DNA of 21,662 bases, from positions 1-21,662 of the forward strand of contig JAFARW010000176.1 in assembly GCA_019245275.1 (NCBI GenBank), given 5' to 3'. The stretch's first letter is position 1, and each line of letters opens with the position of its first letter. A program made the translations under genes and the position numbers. Shown here in pieces: positions 14,390 to 21,662 of this stretch. A model generated the notes under the pieces. It was given only the letters and a program-made list of their open reading frames with translations, searched no databases and was not told where the DNA came from. Source of the DNA: Vulcanimicrobiota bacterium (GTDB lineage Bacteria; Vulcanimicrobiota; Vulcanimicrobiia; Vulcanimicrobiales; Vulcanimicrobiaceae).

Positions 14390-15403
14390 ATGCTAAGGCT
14401 GCGGTTGAGTGAACTCGAGCTTCCCCTCGTGCATCCGTTTAAGATCGCGCGTAGCGAGGAGTCCGTCGCTCGAACCGTCCTCTATCGCGTCGATTGGGGA
14501 GACATCGAAGGCTTAGGTGAATCGTCACCGACGCCGCGTTACATCGAATCGATCGCAACGATTCGCGATTGGTACGCAGCCAATCCATTGCGTTCCGAGA
14601 TTCCCTATCGCCTCGAAACGCTGCTCGAAGGAATTCCGCCCGCCGCACGCTGCGGGCTCGACATCGCGCTGCACGATCTGATCGGCAAAGACATCGGCAA
14701 ACCGCTTTACGAGTTGCTCGGCCTGGATCCCGAAAGAACACCGGTTACATCGTTCACGGTCGGCATTGCCGATCGCGAATTGACACTGCAAAAGGTTGCC
14801 GAGATCGGCGACCATCCGGCAATGAAGGTCAAGCTCGGCCTTGGTTCGCTCGAGGAACAGATCGACGTGATCTCGCTGGTTCGCTCGAAATACGGCGGCA
14901 CGGTTCGCATCGACGCGAATGAGGGCTGGACGCCTGAATCAGCCGTCAAGATTCTCAAAGAACTCGAACGCTACGACATCGAGTTCTGCGAACAGCCGAT
15001 TCCGGCGGGAGCGCCGGAGAAATTGCGCTATATCAAGGAACGCGTTCGCATTCCGATCGTCACCGATGAAGATTCTAAGGACGCATCCGATTTGCCGGCG
15101 CTTTATCGCTGTGTCGACGGCATCAACGTCAAACTCGTTAAGTGCGGCGGAATGCGTGCAGCACTTGCGATGATCCATACCGCGCGTGCGATGGGCCTGC
15201 GGATAATGCTCGGATGCATGATCGAGAGCGCGATTCTCTCGACGGCCGCAGCGCATCTCTCGCCGCTCGTCGATTGGGCGGACCTCGACGGACCGTTCTT
15301 GACAGCGCGCGATCCATTTGCTGGCATCACGTATCAAAACGGAAAGTTGATCTTGCCCGATGGGCCGGGTCTTGGAGTCCGCGAGCTTGCACCCGTCGCC
15401 TAA
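14390..15403 (+). CDS. Enolase-superfamily epimerase/racemase (dipeptide epimerase or DgcA-like N-acetyl-glutamate racemase)
   Basis: The 337-residue protein belongs to the muconate-lactonising subgroup. Catalytic residues are visible: the KxK pair Lys146/Lys148 (AMKVKLG), metal ligands Asp175 (RIDANEGW), Glu201 (EFCEQPIP) and Asp226 (VTDEDS), and the opposite-face Lys248 (INVKLVKCGG). DLDGP at 298-302 has the Asp-x-Asp typical of L-Ala-D/L-Glu epimerases. That enzyme converts L-Ala-D-Glu from murein into L-Ala-L-Glu. The next gene is a DUF1611/DgcN homologue. In known clusters DgcA, a similar enolase-type protein, racemises N-acetyl-D-glutamate made by DgcN. Both roles are plausible, and the neighbour favours the second. 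Confidence 0.88.
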   Translation: MLRLRLSELELPLVHPFKIARSEESVARTVLYRVDWGDIEGLGESSPTPRYIESIATIRDWYAANPLRSEIPYRLETLLEGIPPAARCGLDIALHDLIGKDIGKPLYELLGLDPERTPVTSFTVGIADRELTLQKVAEIGDHPAMKVKLGLGSLEEQIDVISLVRSKYGGTVRIDANEGWTPESAVKILKELERYDIEFCEQPIPAGAPEKLRYIKERVRIPIVTDEDSKDASDLPALYRCVDGINVKLVKCGGMRAALAMIHTARAMGLRIMLGCMIESAILSTAAAHLSPLVDWADLDGPFLTARDPFAGITYQNGKLILPDGPGLGVRELAPVA

Positions 15404-16457
15404 ACGGCGGCGTTATCTAATCCTATCACCGGGCGAGTTTGCAACGAACGCAAAGACCGCGCATGGCGTGATTCGTTACGGGCACGATCAGACCGTCGCG
15501 GTTATCGACGCGGACAATGCGGGGAAAACCGTCCACGACGTGCTGTCGTACTTGAAGAGCGATGCGCCGATTGTCGCTGGTGTTGAAAGCGGCTTGAAGT
15601 ATGATCCGACGTCGCTTCTGATCGGTGTTGCGCCCGTCGGGGGCGCATTGCCGCCAAGTTGGCGCGGCGAGATTCTCAAAGCGATCGACGCAAAACTCGA
15701 AATCGTCAGCGGCTTGCACGAATTGATCGCCGACGATTCGGAATTCTCAGCCGCCGCCAAGCGCAGCGGCAGCCGCATTTGGGATGTCCGCGTACCGCCG
15801 CAAGTTCCGCTCTTTTCGGGAGCCGCATACAACGTGCGCCAACCGATTCTTCTGACCGTCGGCAGCGATTGCGCCGTCGGGAAGCTGAGCGTATCTCTCG
15901 AAATTGCCCGTGCCGCACGCGAGCATGGCATACGCGCGCGCGTCGCGCCGACCGGCCAAACAGGCATCATGATCGAAGGATGGGGGATCTGCATCGATCG
16001 CGTGATTTCGGATTTCGCACCCGGCGCCGCCGAAGCGCTGGTCCTCGAAGCGGCGAAAGAAAGCGAGTTGATCGTCGTCGAGGGTCAAGGCGCCATCAAT
16101 CACCCGGCATATGCACCGGTAACCCTCGCGCTGCTTTATGGCGCGGCGCCGGATGCGTTGCTTCTCGTCGGCGATCCGACGCGCGCCACGCTCGAAGGCG
16201 GATTTGCGACGCCCCGTCTTTCATGGGGGAAGCTGATCGAGGTGTATGAAGAGCTGGCTTCGACCGTCAAACCGGCGAAGGTTGTCGGCATTGCACTCAA
16301 TACGTTCCAATTAACGGATCGGGAGGCGCGTAGCGAAATCGAACGCGCGCGTGCCGAAACGTCGCTCCCTGTTGACGACGTCGTCCGCAACGGGCCCGAA
16401 GCGCTCTACGAGGCAATCGCACCGCAGCTCTCAAAACGTTCGCAACTCGTCGCATGA
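15360..16457 (+). CDS. DUF1611 family P-loop protein (DgcN-like, D-glutamate N-acetyltransferase family)
   Basis: The protein has an N-terminal DUF1611_N-like domain (LSPGEFATNAKTAHGVIRYG) and a C-terminal P-loop domain. The P-loop domain has GSDCAVGKLS near residue 168, then GQTGIMIEGWGICIDR and VVEGQGAINHPAYAPVTLALLYGA. DUF1611 proteins named DgcN acetylate D-glutamate, and DgcA then racemises the product. Here the partner lies directly upstream and the frames overlap. The start is uncertain: ATG at 15360 overlaps the previous gene by 44 bp and has a poorly spaced ribosome-binding site, while TTG at 15387 has GGAG nine bases upstream and would give 356 residues. I report the longest form. 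The stop overlaps the next ATG (ATGA). Confidence 0.85.
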   Translation: MGRVLESASLHPSPKRRRYLILSPGEFATNAKTAHGVIRYGHDQTVAVIDADNAGKTVHDVLSYLKSDAPIVAGVESGLKYDPTSLLIGVAPVGGALPPSWRGEILKAIDAKLEIVSGLHELIADDSEFSAAAKRSGSRIWDVRVPPQVPLFSGAAYNVRQPILLTVGSDCAVGKLSVSLEIARAAREHGIRARVAPTGQTGIMIEGWGICIDRVISDFAPGAAEALVLEAAKESELIVVEGQGAINHPAYAPVTLALLYGAAPDALLLVGDPTRATLEGGFATPRLSWGKLIEVYEELASTVKPAKVVGIALNTFQLTDREARSEIERARAETSLPVDDVVRNGPEALYEAIAPQLSKRSQLVA

Positions 16458-18124
16458 AGATTTCCAAAGCCTTACGCGTTCTCAGCTGCTTTGCCGCGCT
16501 CACCCTCGTCGCAGCCTGTACGAAATCGTACACAGCGCAAAAGACCGCAGCCGGTCTGAATCCGTGGACGATCCCCGGCACGTTGCGCATCGGAATCCCC
16601 GATGAGCCGGACAATCTCAACCCGATGTTCGCACATACGGCCGAGACCGACGAAGTCGACCAGTTGATCTTCGCACCGCTCTTTCGCTACGACGATCGCG
16701 GCGAGTTTTATCCGGAGCTCGCGACCGTTCTTCCGAGCTACAGCAACGGCGGCATCAGCACGGATGGGCGCAGAATTACGATTCATCTGCGCCGCGGCGT
16801 CAAGTGGGCCGACGGCGCGCCGCTGACGGCGCGCGATTGGCTGTTCACCTATCACGCGGTCATGAACAACGCGAACAATACGAAGCTGCGCTTCGGCTGG
16901 GACAACATCGCCTCGGTGATTCTGCCCGACGACTACACGATCGTCGTCCGCCTCAAAGCGCCCAACGCGGATTTTCTGGGAAATCTCGCGAGCGGAGGCG
17001 CGGCGTATCCGCCGCTGCCCGAACATCTCCTAGGAAAGTTGCCCGACCTCAACCGAGCAAATTTCAACAACTCGCCGCTTTCGAGTGGCCCCTGGATTCT
17101 GCAGCGTTGGAATCACGGAAGCTCCTTAGAGTTCATCCCCAATCCCAACTACTGGCGCGGCCCTCCGAAGCTGCAACACCTCACTTTGCGCGTGCTTCCA
17201 AACGCGGACACTCAACTGGCGCAACTGCAGACGCATGAAATCGACGTGTACCCCGGCGTCAACGAAGATCAGATCGAACGCGTTAAGAGCATTCCCGGTA
17301 TCATCGCCCAACAACGTCTCGTCGCAAATTGGCGACATGTCGCCTTCAATACGCGCCGCCCGACACTTGCGGATCAGCGCGTCCGCCTTGCAATCGCCGA
17401 AGCCGTCGATTGGGATCGAATCCTGGCGACGATCTACCATGGCGTGAACATTCGAGCGCATTCCGACGTCTATCCGCGCTCGTGGGCAGCGCCGAATATC
17501 CCGCTCTACAAATACGATCCAACCGACGCACGTCGACTCTTGCACGATGCGGGTTGGACGATGGGAAGCGATGGCGTCTTGCACAAAGGGCCGCTTGCGA
17601 TGCACGTGACGCTCTCTGCGACAACCGCAACCCACGCGAACGAGCAGACGGAGGTCCAAATTCAACAGGACCTCAAGCCGCTCGGCATCGCAATCGAGAT
17701 CAAGAATTACCCGACAAGCCTGATGTTCGCGCAAAGCGGCCCGCTCTACACGGGCAATTACGATATGGAATGGTCGATCGACACGAACGGCCCCGACCCG
17801 GATAACGAAGGGTTGTGGAGCGGGCGGTTCATTCCGCCGAAAGGCGCCGATACGTCGTGGGTCAACGATCCGACCATCAACGCCGACTCACACGCGGCGA
17901 TTCTTACCTACGACCGCGCAAAGCGCAAAGCGCTCTATCAAAAGGAAGAAGATCGGATTCACGCGCTCGTTCCCGCGATCTTCATCTATTGGGAAGACCA
18001 ATACAACGCGTGGAACAGCGACGTGAAAAACTATAAGCCGGCGCCGTTCATCGCGAACAATTGGAACTCGTGGGAGTGGGAAGTCGGTCCCCCGAGCGCT
18101 CAAGGCACGCCTACATCACACTAA
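16454..18124 (+). CDS. Oligopeptide-binding lipoprotein (SBP family 5, DppA/OppA type)
   Basis: This 556-residue protein has a lipoprotein signal: MKISK, a hydrophobic core and the lipobox LVAAC with Cys22 as the lipid-attached residue. The mature part has the family 5 layout: GIPDEPDNLNPMF, LRRGVKWADGAPLTARD, SSGPWILQRWNHGSSLEFIPN with NPNYW, and RLAIAEAVDWDRI. Such proteins pass peptides to Dpp/Opp ABC transporters, but no permease or ATPase gene is nearby, so partners must be encoded elsewhere. It overlaps the DgcN-like gene by 4 bp, so uptake is probably tied to the D-glutamate or murein-peptide enzymes. Whether the ligand is a peptide or another solute is not readable. Confidence 0.93.
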   Translation: MKISKALRVLSCFAALTLVAACTKSYTAQKTAAGLNPWTIPGTLRIGIPDEPDNLNPMFAHTAETDEVDQLIFAPLFRYDDRGEFYPELATVLPSYSNGGISTDGRRITIHLRRGVKWADGAPLTARDWLFTYHAVMNNANNTKLRFGWDNIASVILPDDYTIVVRLKAPNADFLGNLASGGAAYPPLPEHLLGKLPDLNRANFNNSPLSSGPWILQRWNHGSSLEFIPNPNYWRGPPKLQHLTLRVLPNADTQLAQLQTHEIDVYPGVNEDQIERVKSIPGIIAQQRLVANWRHVAFNTRRPTLADQRVRLAIAEAVDWDRILATIYHGVNIRAHSDVYPRSWAAPNIPLYKYDPTDARRLLHDAGWTMGSDGVLHKGPLAMHVTLSATTATHANEQTEVQIQQDLKPLGIAIEIKNYPTSLMFAQSGPLYTGNYDMEWSIDTNGPDPDNEGLWSGRFIPPKGADTSWVNDPTINADSHAAILTYDRAKRKALYQKEEDRIHALVPAIFIYWEDQYNAWNSDVKNYKPAPFIANNWNSWEWEVGPPSAQGTPTSH

Positions 18125-18975
18125 CTTTCGCCTCGGCCTGTCGCGACGATGCGGCGCTCTACTGCGAGCCGACCCGCGAAGCAATCGTCAGTTGGAATAC
18201 GCGCACGCCAAGCGGCGAACTCTACGTGCAGTTGCTGCGCGCGCATCAGCCTGACGGCTCATGGCTGCCGCATGCACATTGGTCGACAAGCGGCCGTCAC
18301 TCGTTCAGCGCTAAAGACGGCGACACTGTCATCGAAACGGACGTTCTGCGAACGCAGCGGCCCTTCGACGGCGTGCGCATTCACGCGAAGGACGTCACCT
18401 TCGACCGAGTTGCGCTTGCCACGCCGCTTCAAAACGTACCGTCGAATCGAGCGGCCAAACCGCCGCTTGACCTGCGCGTCCCTGCGCGCTCACAGTACGT
18501 CAATGAGGAACGCGGCTGGTGCAGCCCGGCGAGCCTCTCGATGGTGCACGCGTTTTTCGGTCACGATCTCGACGTCGCGGGAACGGCGCGCGCTATTTTC
18601 GACTCCGCTTACAACGGCACGGGCAATTGGGCGTTTAACGTTGCATTCAGCGGCGAGCTCGGATTGCAAGGGGCCGTTGCCTACTTGCGAAATCTCGACC
18701 ATGCACGCGCATTTTTGGAACGCGGCGTACCAGTAATTCTCTCGTATAGTTGGCGCGATGGCGAATTGCCGGGCGCACCCCTCGACCACTCCGACGGCCA
18801 CGTCGTCGTCTTGCGTGGCTTCGATGGTGACGGGAACGCTTTGATCAACGATCCCGCGCACGACGCAATCCGCGTGACTTACCCCGGAGAAGCAATCGAA
18901 CGTATTTGGCTGCGCAACAAAGGCGTCTCGTACATCATCGCGCCACCCGACATCCAGCTGGGATCCTTCTTTTAG
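18061..18975 (+). CDS. C39-like cysteine peptidase
   Basis: This is a papain-like fold of the Peptidase_C39_2 group. Counting from the TTG at 18061, an N-terminal beta domain (about 40-125, with IVSWNTRTPSGELYVQLLRA) is followed by the catalytic domain. That domain has SQYVNEERGWCSPASLSM with Cys154, SDGHVVVLRGFDG with His247, and LINDPAHDA with Asp264. Catalytic Cys, His and Asp/Asn are all present. The start is unsure: TTG 18061, GTG 18070 and GTG 18076 all lie inside the end of the lipoprotein gene, and no ATG occurs before the conserved domain. The frame then has FASAC near residue 27, which might be a poor lipobox, but no good signal peptide is visible. Its substrate may be the peptides handled by the neighbouring genes. 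Confidence 0.82.
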   Translation: MELVGVGSRSPERSRHAYITLTFASACRDDAALYCEPTREAIVSWNTRTPSGELYVQLLRAHQPDGSWLPHAHWSTSGRHSFSAKDGDTVIETDVLRTQRPFDGVRIHAKDVTFDRVALATPLQNVPSNRAAKPPLDLRVPARSQYVNEERGWCSPASLSMVHAFFGHDLDVAGTARAIFDSAYNGTGNWAFNVAFSGELGLQGAVAYLRNLDHARAFLERGVPVILSYSWRDGELPGAPLDHSDGHVVVLRGFDGDGNALINDPAHDAIRVTYPGEAIERIWLRNKGVSYIIAPPDIQLGSFF

Positions 18976-19455
18976 ATGGAGGTCGCGCCGTTGCATATCG
19001 CCCTCATCGAGCCCCAGATTCCGCCGAACACGGGCAACGTCGCGCGCTTGTGCGCGGCGACCGGCTGCGCGCTACACTTGGTTGAACCGCTTGGGTTTCG
19101 CATCGACGACCGCGAACTGCGGCGCGCCGGATTGGATTATTGGGAGAGTGTTGACCTGACGCTGCATCCTTCGCTCGACGCGTTTATGAACGCTACCGCG
19201 GTGCATCATCGCCGCTGGTTTTTCTCGACGCATGCGACGCGGCCGTATACCGATGGCGCGTACGCGCTGGGCGACTTTCTGATTTTCGGCAAAGAAACAA
19301 TGGGTTTGCCCAAGGAACTCCTTGCGCGGAACGCAGAGCATGCGATGCGCATTCCGATGCGCGGCAAGGCGGTACGAAGCCTGAATCTTTCGACCGCCGT
19401 TGGGATCGTCGCGTACGCGGCGCTCGCAAGACTGAACTTTCCAAATCTCGCATGA
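18976..19455 (+). CDS. trmL: tRNA (cytidine/uridine-34 2'-O)-methyltransferase TrmL
   Basis: A SPOUT-class methyltransferase that 2'-O-methylates the wobble base of certain leucine tRNAs. The 159 residues show the family motifs: IALIEPQIPPNTGNVARLCA at the N-terminus (motif 1), DFLIFGKETMGLP near residue 103 (motif 2), and RSLNLSTAVGIVAYAAL near residue 134 (motif 3, the trefoil-knot AdoMet site). The ATG follows directly on the stop of the peptidase gene. The C-terminus overlaps the next gene by 4 bp. A tRNA modification gene in this row looks like a bystander joined by operon packing. Confidence 0.93.
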   Translation: MEVAPLHIALIEPQIPPNTGNVARLCAATGCALHLVEPLGFRIDDRELRRAGLDYWESVDLTLHPSLDAFMNATAVHHRRWFFSTHATRPYTDGAYALGDFLIFGKETMGLPKELLARNAEHAMRIPMRGKAVRSLNLSTAVGIVAYAALARLNFPNLA

Positions 19456-20138
19456 TGCTCGAGCGAATCAATCGGCGCGTCGTCCGTTGCACGCGCTGTC
19501 CGGAACTTCGGACGTATTGCGCGCAAGTCGCCCGCGAGCGCAAACTCGCTTTTCGGGATTGGAAATACTGGGGTCGACCGGTGCCGTCATTCGGCGATCC
19601 GCGCGCGCAGTTGTTGCTCGTCGGTTTGGCACCGGGGGCCCATGGATCGAATCGAACGGGACGCCCTTTTACCGGAGACGGCTCGGGCGGCTTCCTTTAT
19701 CCTGCGCTTTACCGCGCCGGCTTCGCAAATCAGCCGAACGCAATCGCGCGCGACGACGGCTTACGGCTTTCAAACTGTATGATTACGGCCGCCGTGCGCT
19801 GCGCGCCGCCAGCAAATAAGCCCACGCCGCAGCAGCTGCACAACTGCGCTCCGTACCTGGCCGACGAATTTGACGCGCTGGATCGGCTTCGCGTCATCGT
19901 TGCACTCGGCGCGATCGCGCAGCGCGCCGTCGTCGAGATGCTGCGCGAAGCGTCATTCGAAATCGAGCCGCGCCGGCCGGCCTTCGGTCACGGTGCCGAA
20001 TGCGTCGCAAAGCGCGATCGTCGCGTCGTTACGATGATTGCTTCGTTTCATCCCAGCCGCCAAAATACGAATACCGGCAAACTGACGGCGCCGATGTTCG
20101 ATCGTATTTTCGCGCGCGCTAAGGCATTGCTGGGCTGA
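19452..20138 (+). CDS. Uracil-DNA glycosylase, family 5 (UDGb)
   Basis: It removes uracil and other deaminated bases from DNA. The 228-residue protein has the four Cys of the iron-sulphur cluster (Cys13, Cys16, Cys117, Cys132). Motif 1 is GLAPGAHGSNRTGRPFTGDG, in which the acidic or polar activating residue of other families is replaced by Ala/Gly, as is typical of UDGb. Motif 2 is HPSRQNTNTGKL at about 200-211. Two ATGs stand in tandem at 19452 and 19455, the first overlapping the trmL stop. The gene ends 7 bp before the convergent AraC-type gene. Confidence 0.93.
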   Translation: MMLERINRRVVRCTRCPELRTYCAQVARERKLAFRDWKYWGRPVPSFGDPRAQLLLVGLAPGAHGSNRTGRPFTGDGSGGFLYPALYRAGFANQPNAIARDDGLRLSNCMITAAVRCAPPANKPTPQQLHNCAPYLADEFDALDRLRVIVALGAIAQRAVVEMLREASFEIEPRRPAFGHGAECVAKRDRRVVTMIASFHPSRQNTNTGKLTAPMFDRIFARAKALLG

Positions 20139-20145
20139 AGTTCCT

Positions 20146-21009
20146 TTAGTGCGCCTCGCGTCGAATCGCGGCGGGCGCTATGCCATAGCTTCGTCGCAGA
20201 TGCCGTGAGAGATGACTCTGATTCGCAAAGCCGGCACGAAGCGCGACCTCTAAGACCGGTAATGAAGTCCGCACCAGCAAATCCAATGCTTCCCTAACGC
20301 GCGCCGCAATCACGTACTGATGCACCGGCATGCCGGTCGACTGACGAAACTGCGCTTTAAAATGCGATGGGCTCAGGTCGGCGATGTTGGCGAGCTCGTG
20401 CAACGATAGCTGCTCCGAGAGGTGCTCGTGGACGTAGTCAACGACGCGTTGCAATCGGCGTTTCGGCAAACCGCAAGCGCGGCGAGGCGCTGTGGGCGTC
20501 GAACTTCGGATCAGCTGGGCCACCAAAGCCAACCCCAGACTTTCAGCATACAGCCGCCCCAGCGGATCAGGCGACTCTAATTCTTGAAGAAGCGCCCAAC
20601 AGATATGCTCCATCCGCTTGTCTGTCAAGTGCAGCTGCGGCACAACGGTGACGGCGTTTATCCCCATCTCCTCGGCCGTTGCGTGCACAAACCAAGGCGC
20701 AATGTCAACGACAAGTTTGTTGGTGGGGGCCGCAATTTCCCAGACTCGCGAAAATCCGGCAGGCACGACCTTTATGTCACCCGGCACCTGTAAACGGTGC
20801 AACTCTACGCCGTCACATTCGCTCCTGACGAGAACCGGTTGACCGACATGCATACTGATGCTGTGCTCGGTGAAAAACGTCTCTGAATATCCGTCACTTG
20901 CATCGTAGTGGAACGCTTCGAAACCGCGCCAGCCCCGATCGCTGCTCGACTGCCGTACGCGAAACCGGATTTGCTGATCGGGGCGACAGATCCAAAGCCG
21001 CTCTCCCAT
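20146..21009 (-). CDS. AraC-family transcriptional regulator
   Basis: The C-terminal 100 residues form the two helix-turn-helix units of the AraC/XylS family: LSLHELANIADLSPSHFKAQ followed by FRQSTGMPVHQYVIAARV, and VLEVALRAGFANQSHLSRHL followed by RRSYGIAPAAIRR. The N-terminal part (about 1-170) is a cupin-like effector domain without a recognised ligand motif. The frame is open to GTG at 21096, inside the upstream gene, but ATG at 21009 (MGERLWICRPDQQIRF) is the first ATG and gives 287 residues, a usual size. There is no strong ribosome-binding site. It lies about 50 bp after a HAF-repeat gene on the same strand, so it may be cotranscribed with it. Confidence 0.9.
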   Translation of the reverse strand: MGERLWICRPDQQIRFRVRQSSSDRGWRGFEAFHYDASDGYSETFFTEHSISMHVGQPVLVRSECDGVELHRLQVPGDIKVVPAGFSRVWEIAAPTNKLVVDIAPWFVHATAEEMGINAVTVVPQLHLTDKRMEHICWALLQELESPDPLGRLYAESLGLALVAQLIRSSTPTAPRRACGLPKRRLQRVVDYVHEHLSEQLSLHELANIADLSPSHFKAQFRQSTGMPVHQYVIAARVREALDLLVRTSLPVLEVALRAGFANQSHLSRHLRRSYGIAPAAIRREAH

Positions 21010-21058
21010 GCGACTCAAACTGTTGGACACCCGGCGTTGTGACGACGACGCGTTGGCT

Positions 21059-21662
21059 CTAGTGGGTGAGTGTGATGCGACCGAACGGTCCCGCACGTAG
21101 CCGAAACGGCAGGGGTCGGTTTCCCGGCGATTGACGGTTTGGCGCCGCTAACCAACCGCCATTCGGTACGAGTCGAAAGGCCAGGATCGAGCCGCCGCTG
21201 CTAACAGCTAAACCGGTAATCGTGCCTTCGTCGTTGATGTCGTTCGCAAAGATCAATGAATAGCCGGCGCTGCTCGAATCGAGAAGCGTGTTGAGATCAT
21301 ACATCGTGCCGTTCTCATAGAGAAACGCTCGCGAACCGGCGCATCCCGGCGTGCAAGATTGGCCCACGATTTGATTTCGGTTGTTTATGCTGTAGGCGTA
21401 GCTTACGGCATCGCCGGCGAGTGTACCGAGGTCCGTTGTGCCGTTCTTAGACGTCCACAAGAAAGCGTGTCCATTGAAGTTGCTGCCATTGTTATCGCCG
21501 GGACGATCGGAGAATCCGACGACAGCATCCTCGTCGTTCAACATCTCCGGCGTATTCCAAGCGGATCCGCCTAGCGTGGGAAGCTGATGCGCGATCCCAT
21601 TTTTCCAGAGCACCATGTGTTCCGCGCTAAGCGCGCCAACGGCATTTTGGCAAATTCCGGAG
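21059..21662 (-). CDS. HAF-repeat protein, C-terminal part (5' end beyond window)
   Basis: The frame is open to the right edge, so the start lies outside the window. The 200 visible codons hold HAF-type repeats of about 45-55 residues: HMVLWKNG, HAFLWTSKNGTTDLGTL, INNRNQIVGQS, SRAFLYENGTMYDLNTLL and INDEGTITGLA. They end in a loosely conserved, proline-rich tail. Such repeats form extracellular beta-propeller-like domains of unknown function, mostly in environmental bacteria. An ATG at 21616 is internal to a repeat and is not the true start. No catalytic motif is visible. Confidence 0.8.
   Translation of the reverse strand, partial: SGICQNAVGALSAEHMVLWKNGIAHQLPTLGGSAWNTPEMLNDEDAVVGFSDRPGDNNGSNFNGHAFLWTSKNGTTDLGTLAGDAVSYAYSINNRNQIVGQSCTPGCAGSRAFLYENGTMYDLNTLLDSSSAGYSLIFANDINDEGTITGLAVSSGGSILAFRLVPNGGWLAAPNRQSPGNRPLPFRLRAGPFGRITLTH

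Overview
The window is a GC-rich, tightly packed bacterial chromosome segment with no tRNA, rRNA, IS element, CRISPR array or phage gene that I can see. The lineage cannot be fixed from the sequence. The gene order around the ATP synthase genes (rpiB, glyA, dCMP deaminase, tagO/wecA-type transferase, UDP-GlcNAc 2-epimerase, atpI, the atp genes, then murA) follows the order known from Bacilli and Clostridia. The high GC content, frequent TTG/GTG starts, paired b and b' subunits and HAF-repeat protein suggest an uncultured deep-branching phylum, for example Eremiobacterota/WPS-2-like. That name is a guess.

Region 1 (1-12844, all minus strand, read right to left) looks like one long operon. It runs rpiB, glyA, dCMP deaminase, wecA/tagO-like, wecB, atpZ, atpI, atpB, atpE, b', b, atpH, atpA, atpG, atpD, atpC, a small unknown gene and murA (cut by the left edge). 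Gaps are 0-50 bp and many junctions are 1-4 bp stop/start overlaps. The set combines a complete F1Fo ATP synthase with one-carbon, pentose-phosphate and dTMP-precursor metabolism and with cell-envelope precursor synthesis. A perfect 9-bp hairpin hides the ribosome-binding site of the unknown gene after atpC.

Region 2 (12845-14346, plus strand) holds a divergent TIM-barrel sugar isomerase-like gene. Next comes a 255-bp gap (13633-13887), the longest in the window, which contains a convincing structured RNA at about 13656-13822 behind a TATAAA box. A small HExxH metallopeptidase of the M91 (NleD-like) type follows.

Region 3 (14390-20138, plus strand) is a run of overlapping genes. They encode an enolase-superfamily epimerase/racemase, a DUF1611/DgcN-type P-loop protein, an oligopeptide-binding lipoprotein, a C39-like cysteine peptidase, TrmL and a family 5 uracil-DNA glycosylase. 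The first two match the DgcA-DgcN pair of D-glutamate catabolism, or alternatively a dipeptide epimerase used in murein peptide recycling. With the peptide-binding lipoprotein and peptidases around them, the theme is capture and breakdown of peptides or D-amino-acid material.

Region 4 (20146-21662, minus strand) holds an AraC-family regulator downstream of a HAF-repeat protein that runs off the right edge.
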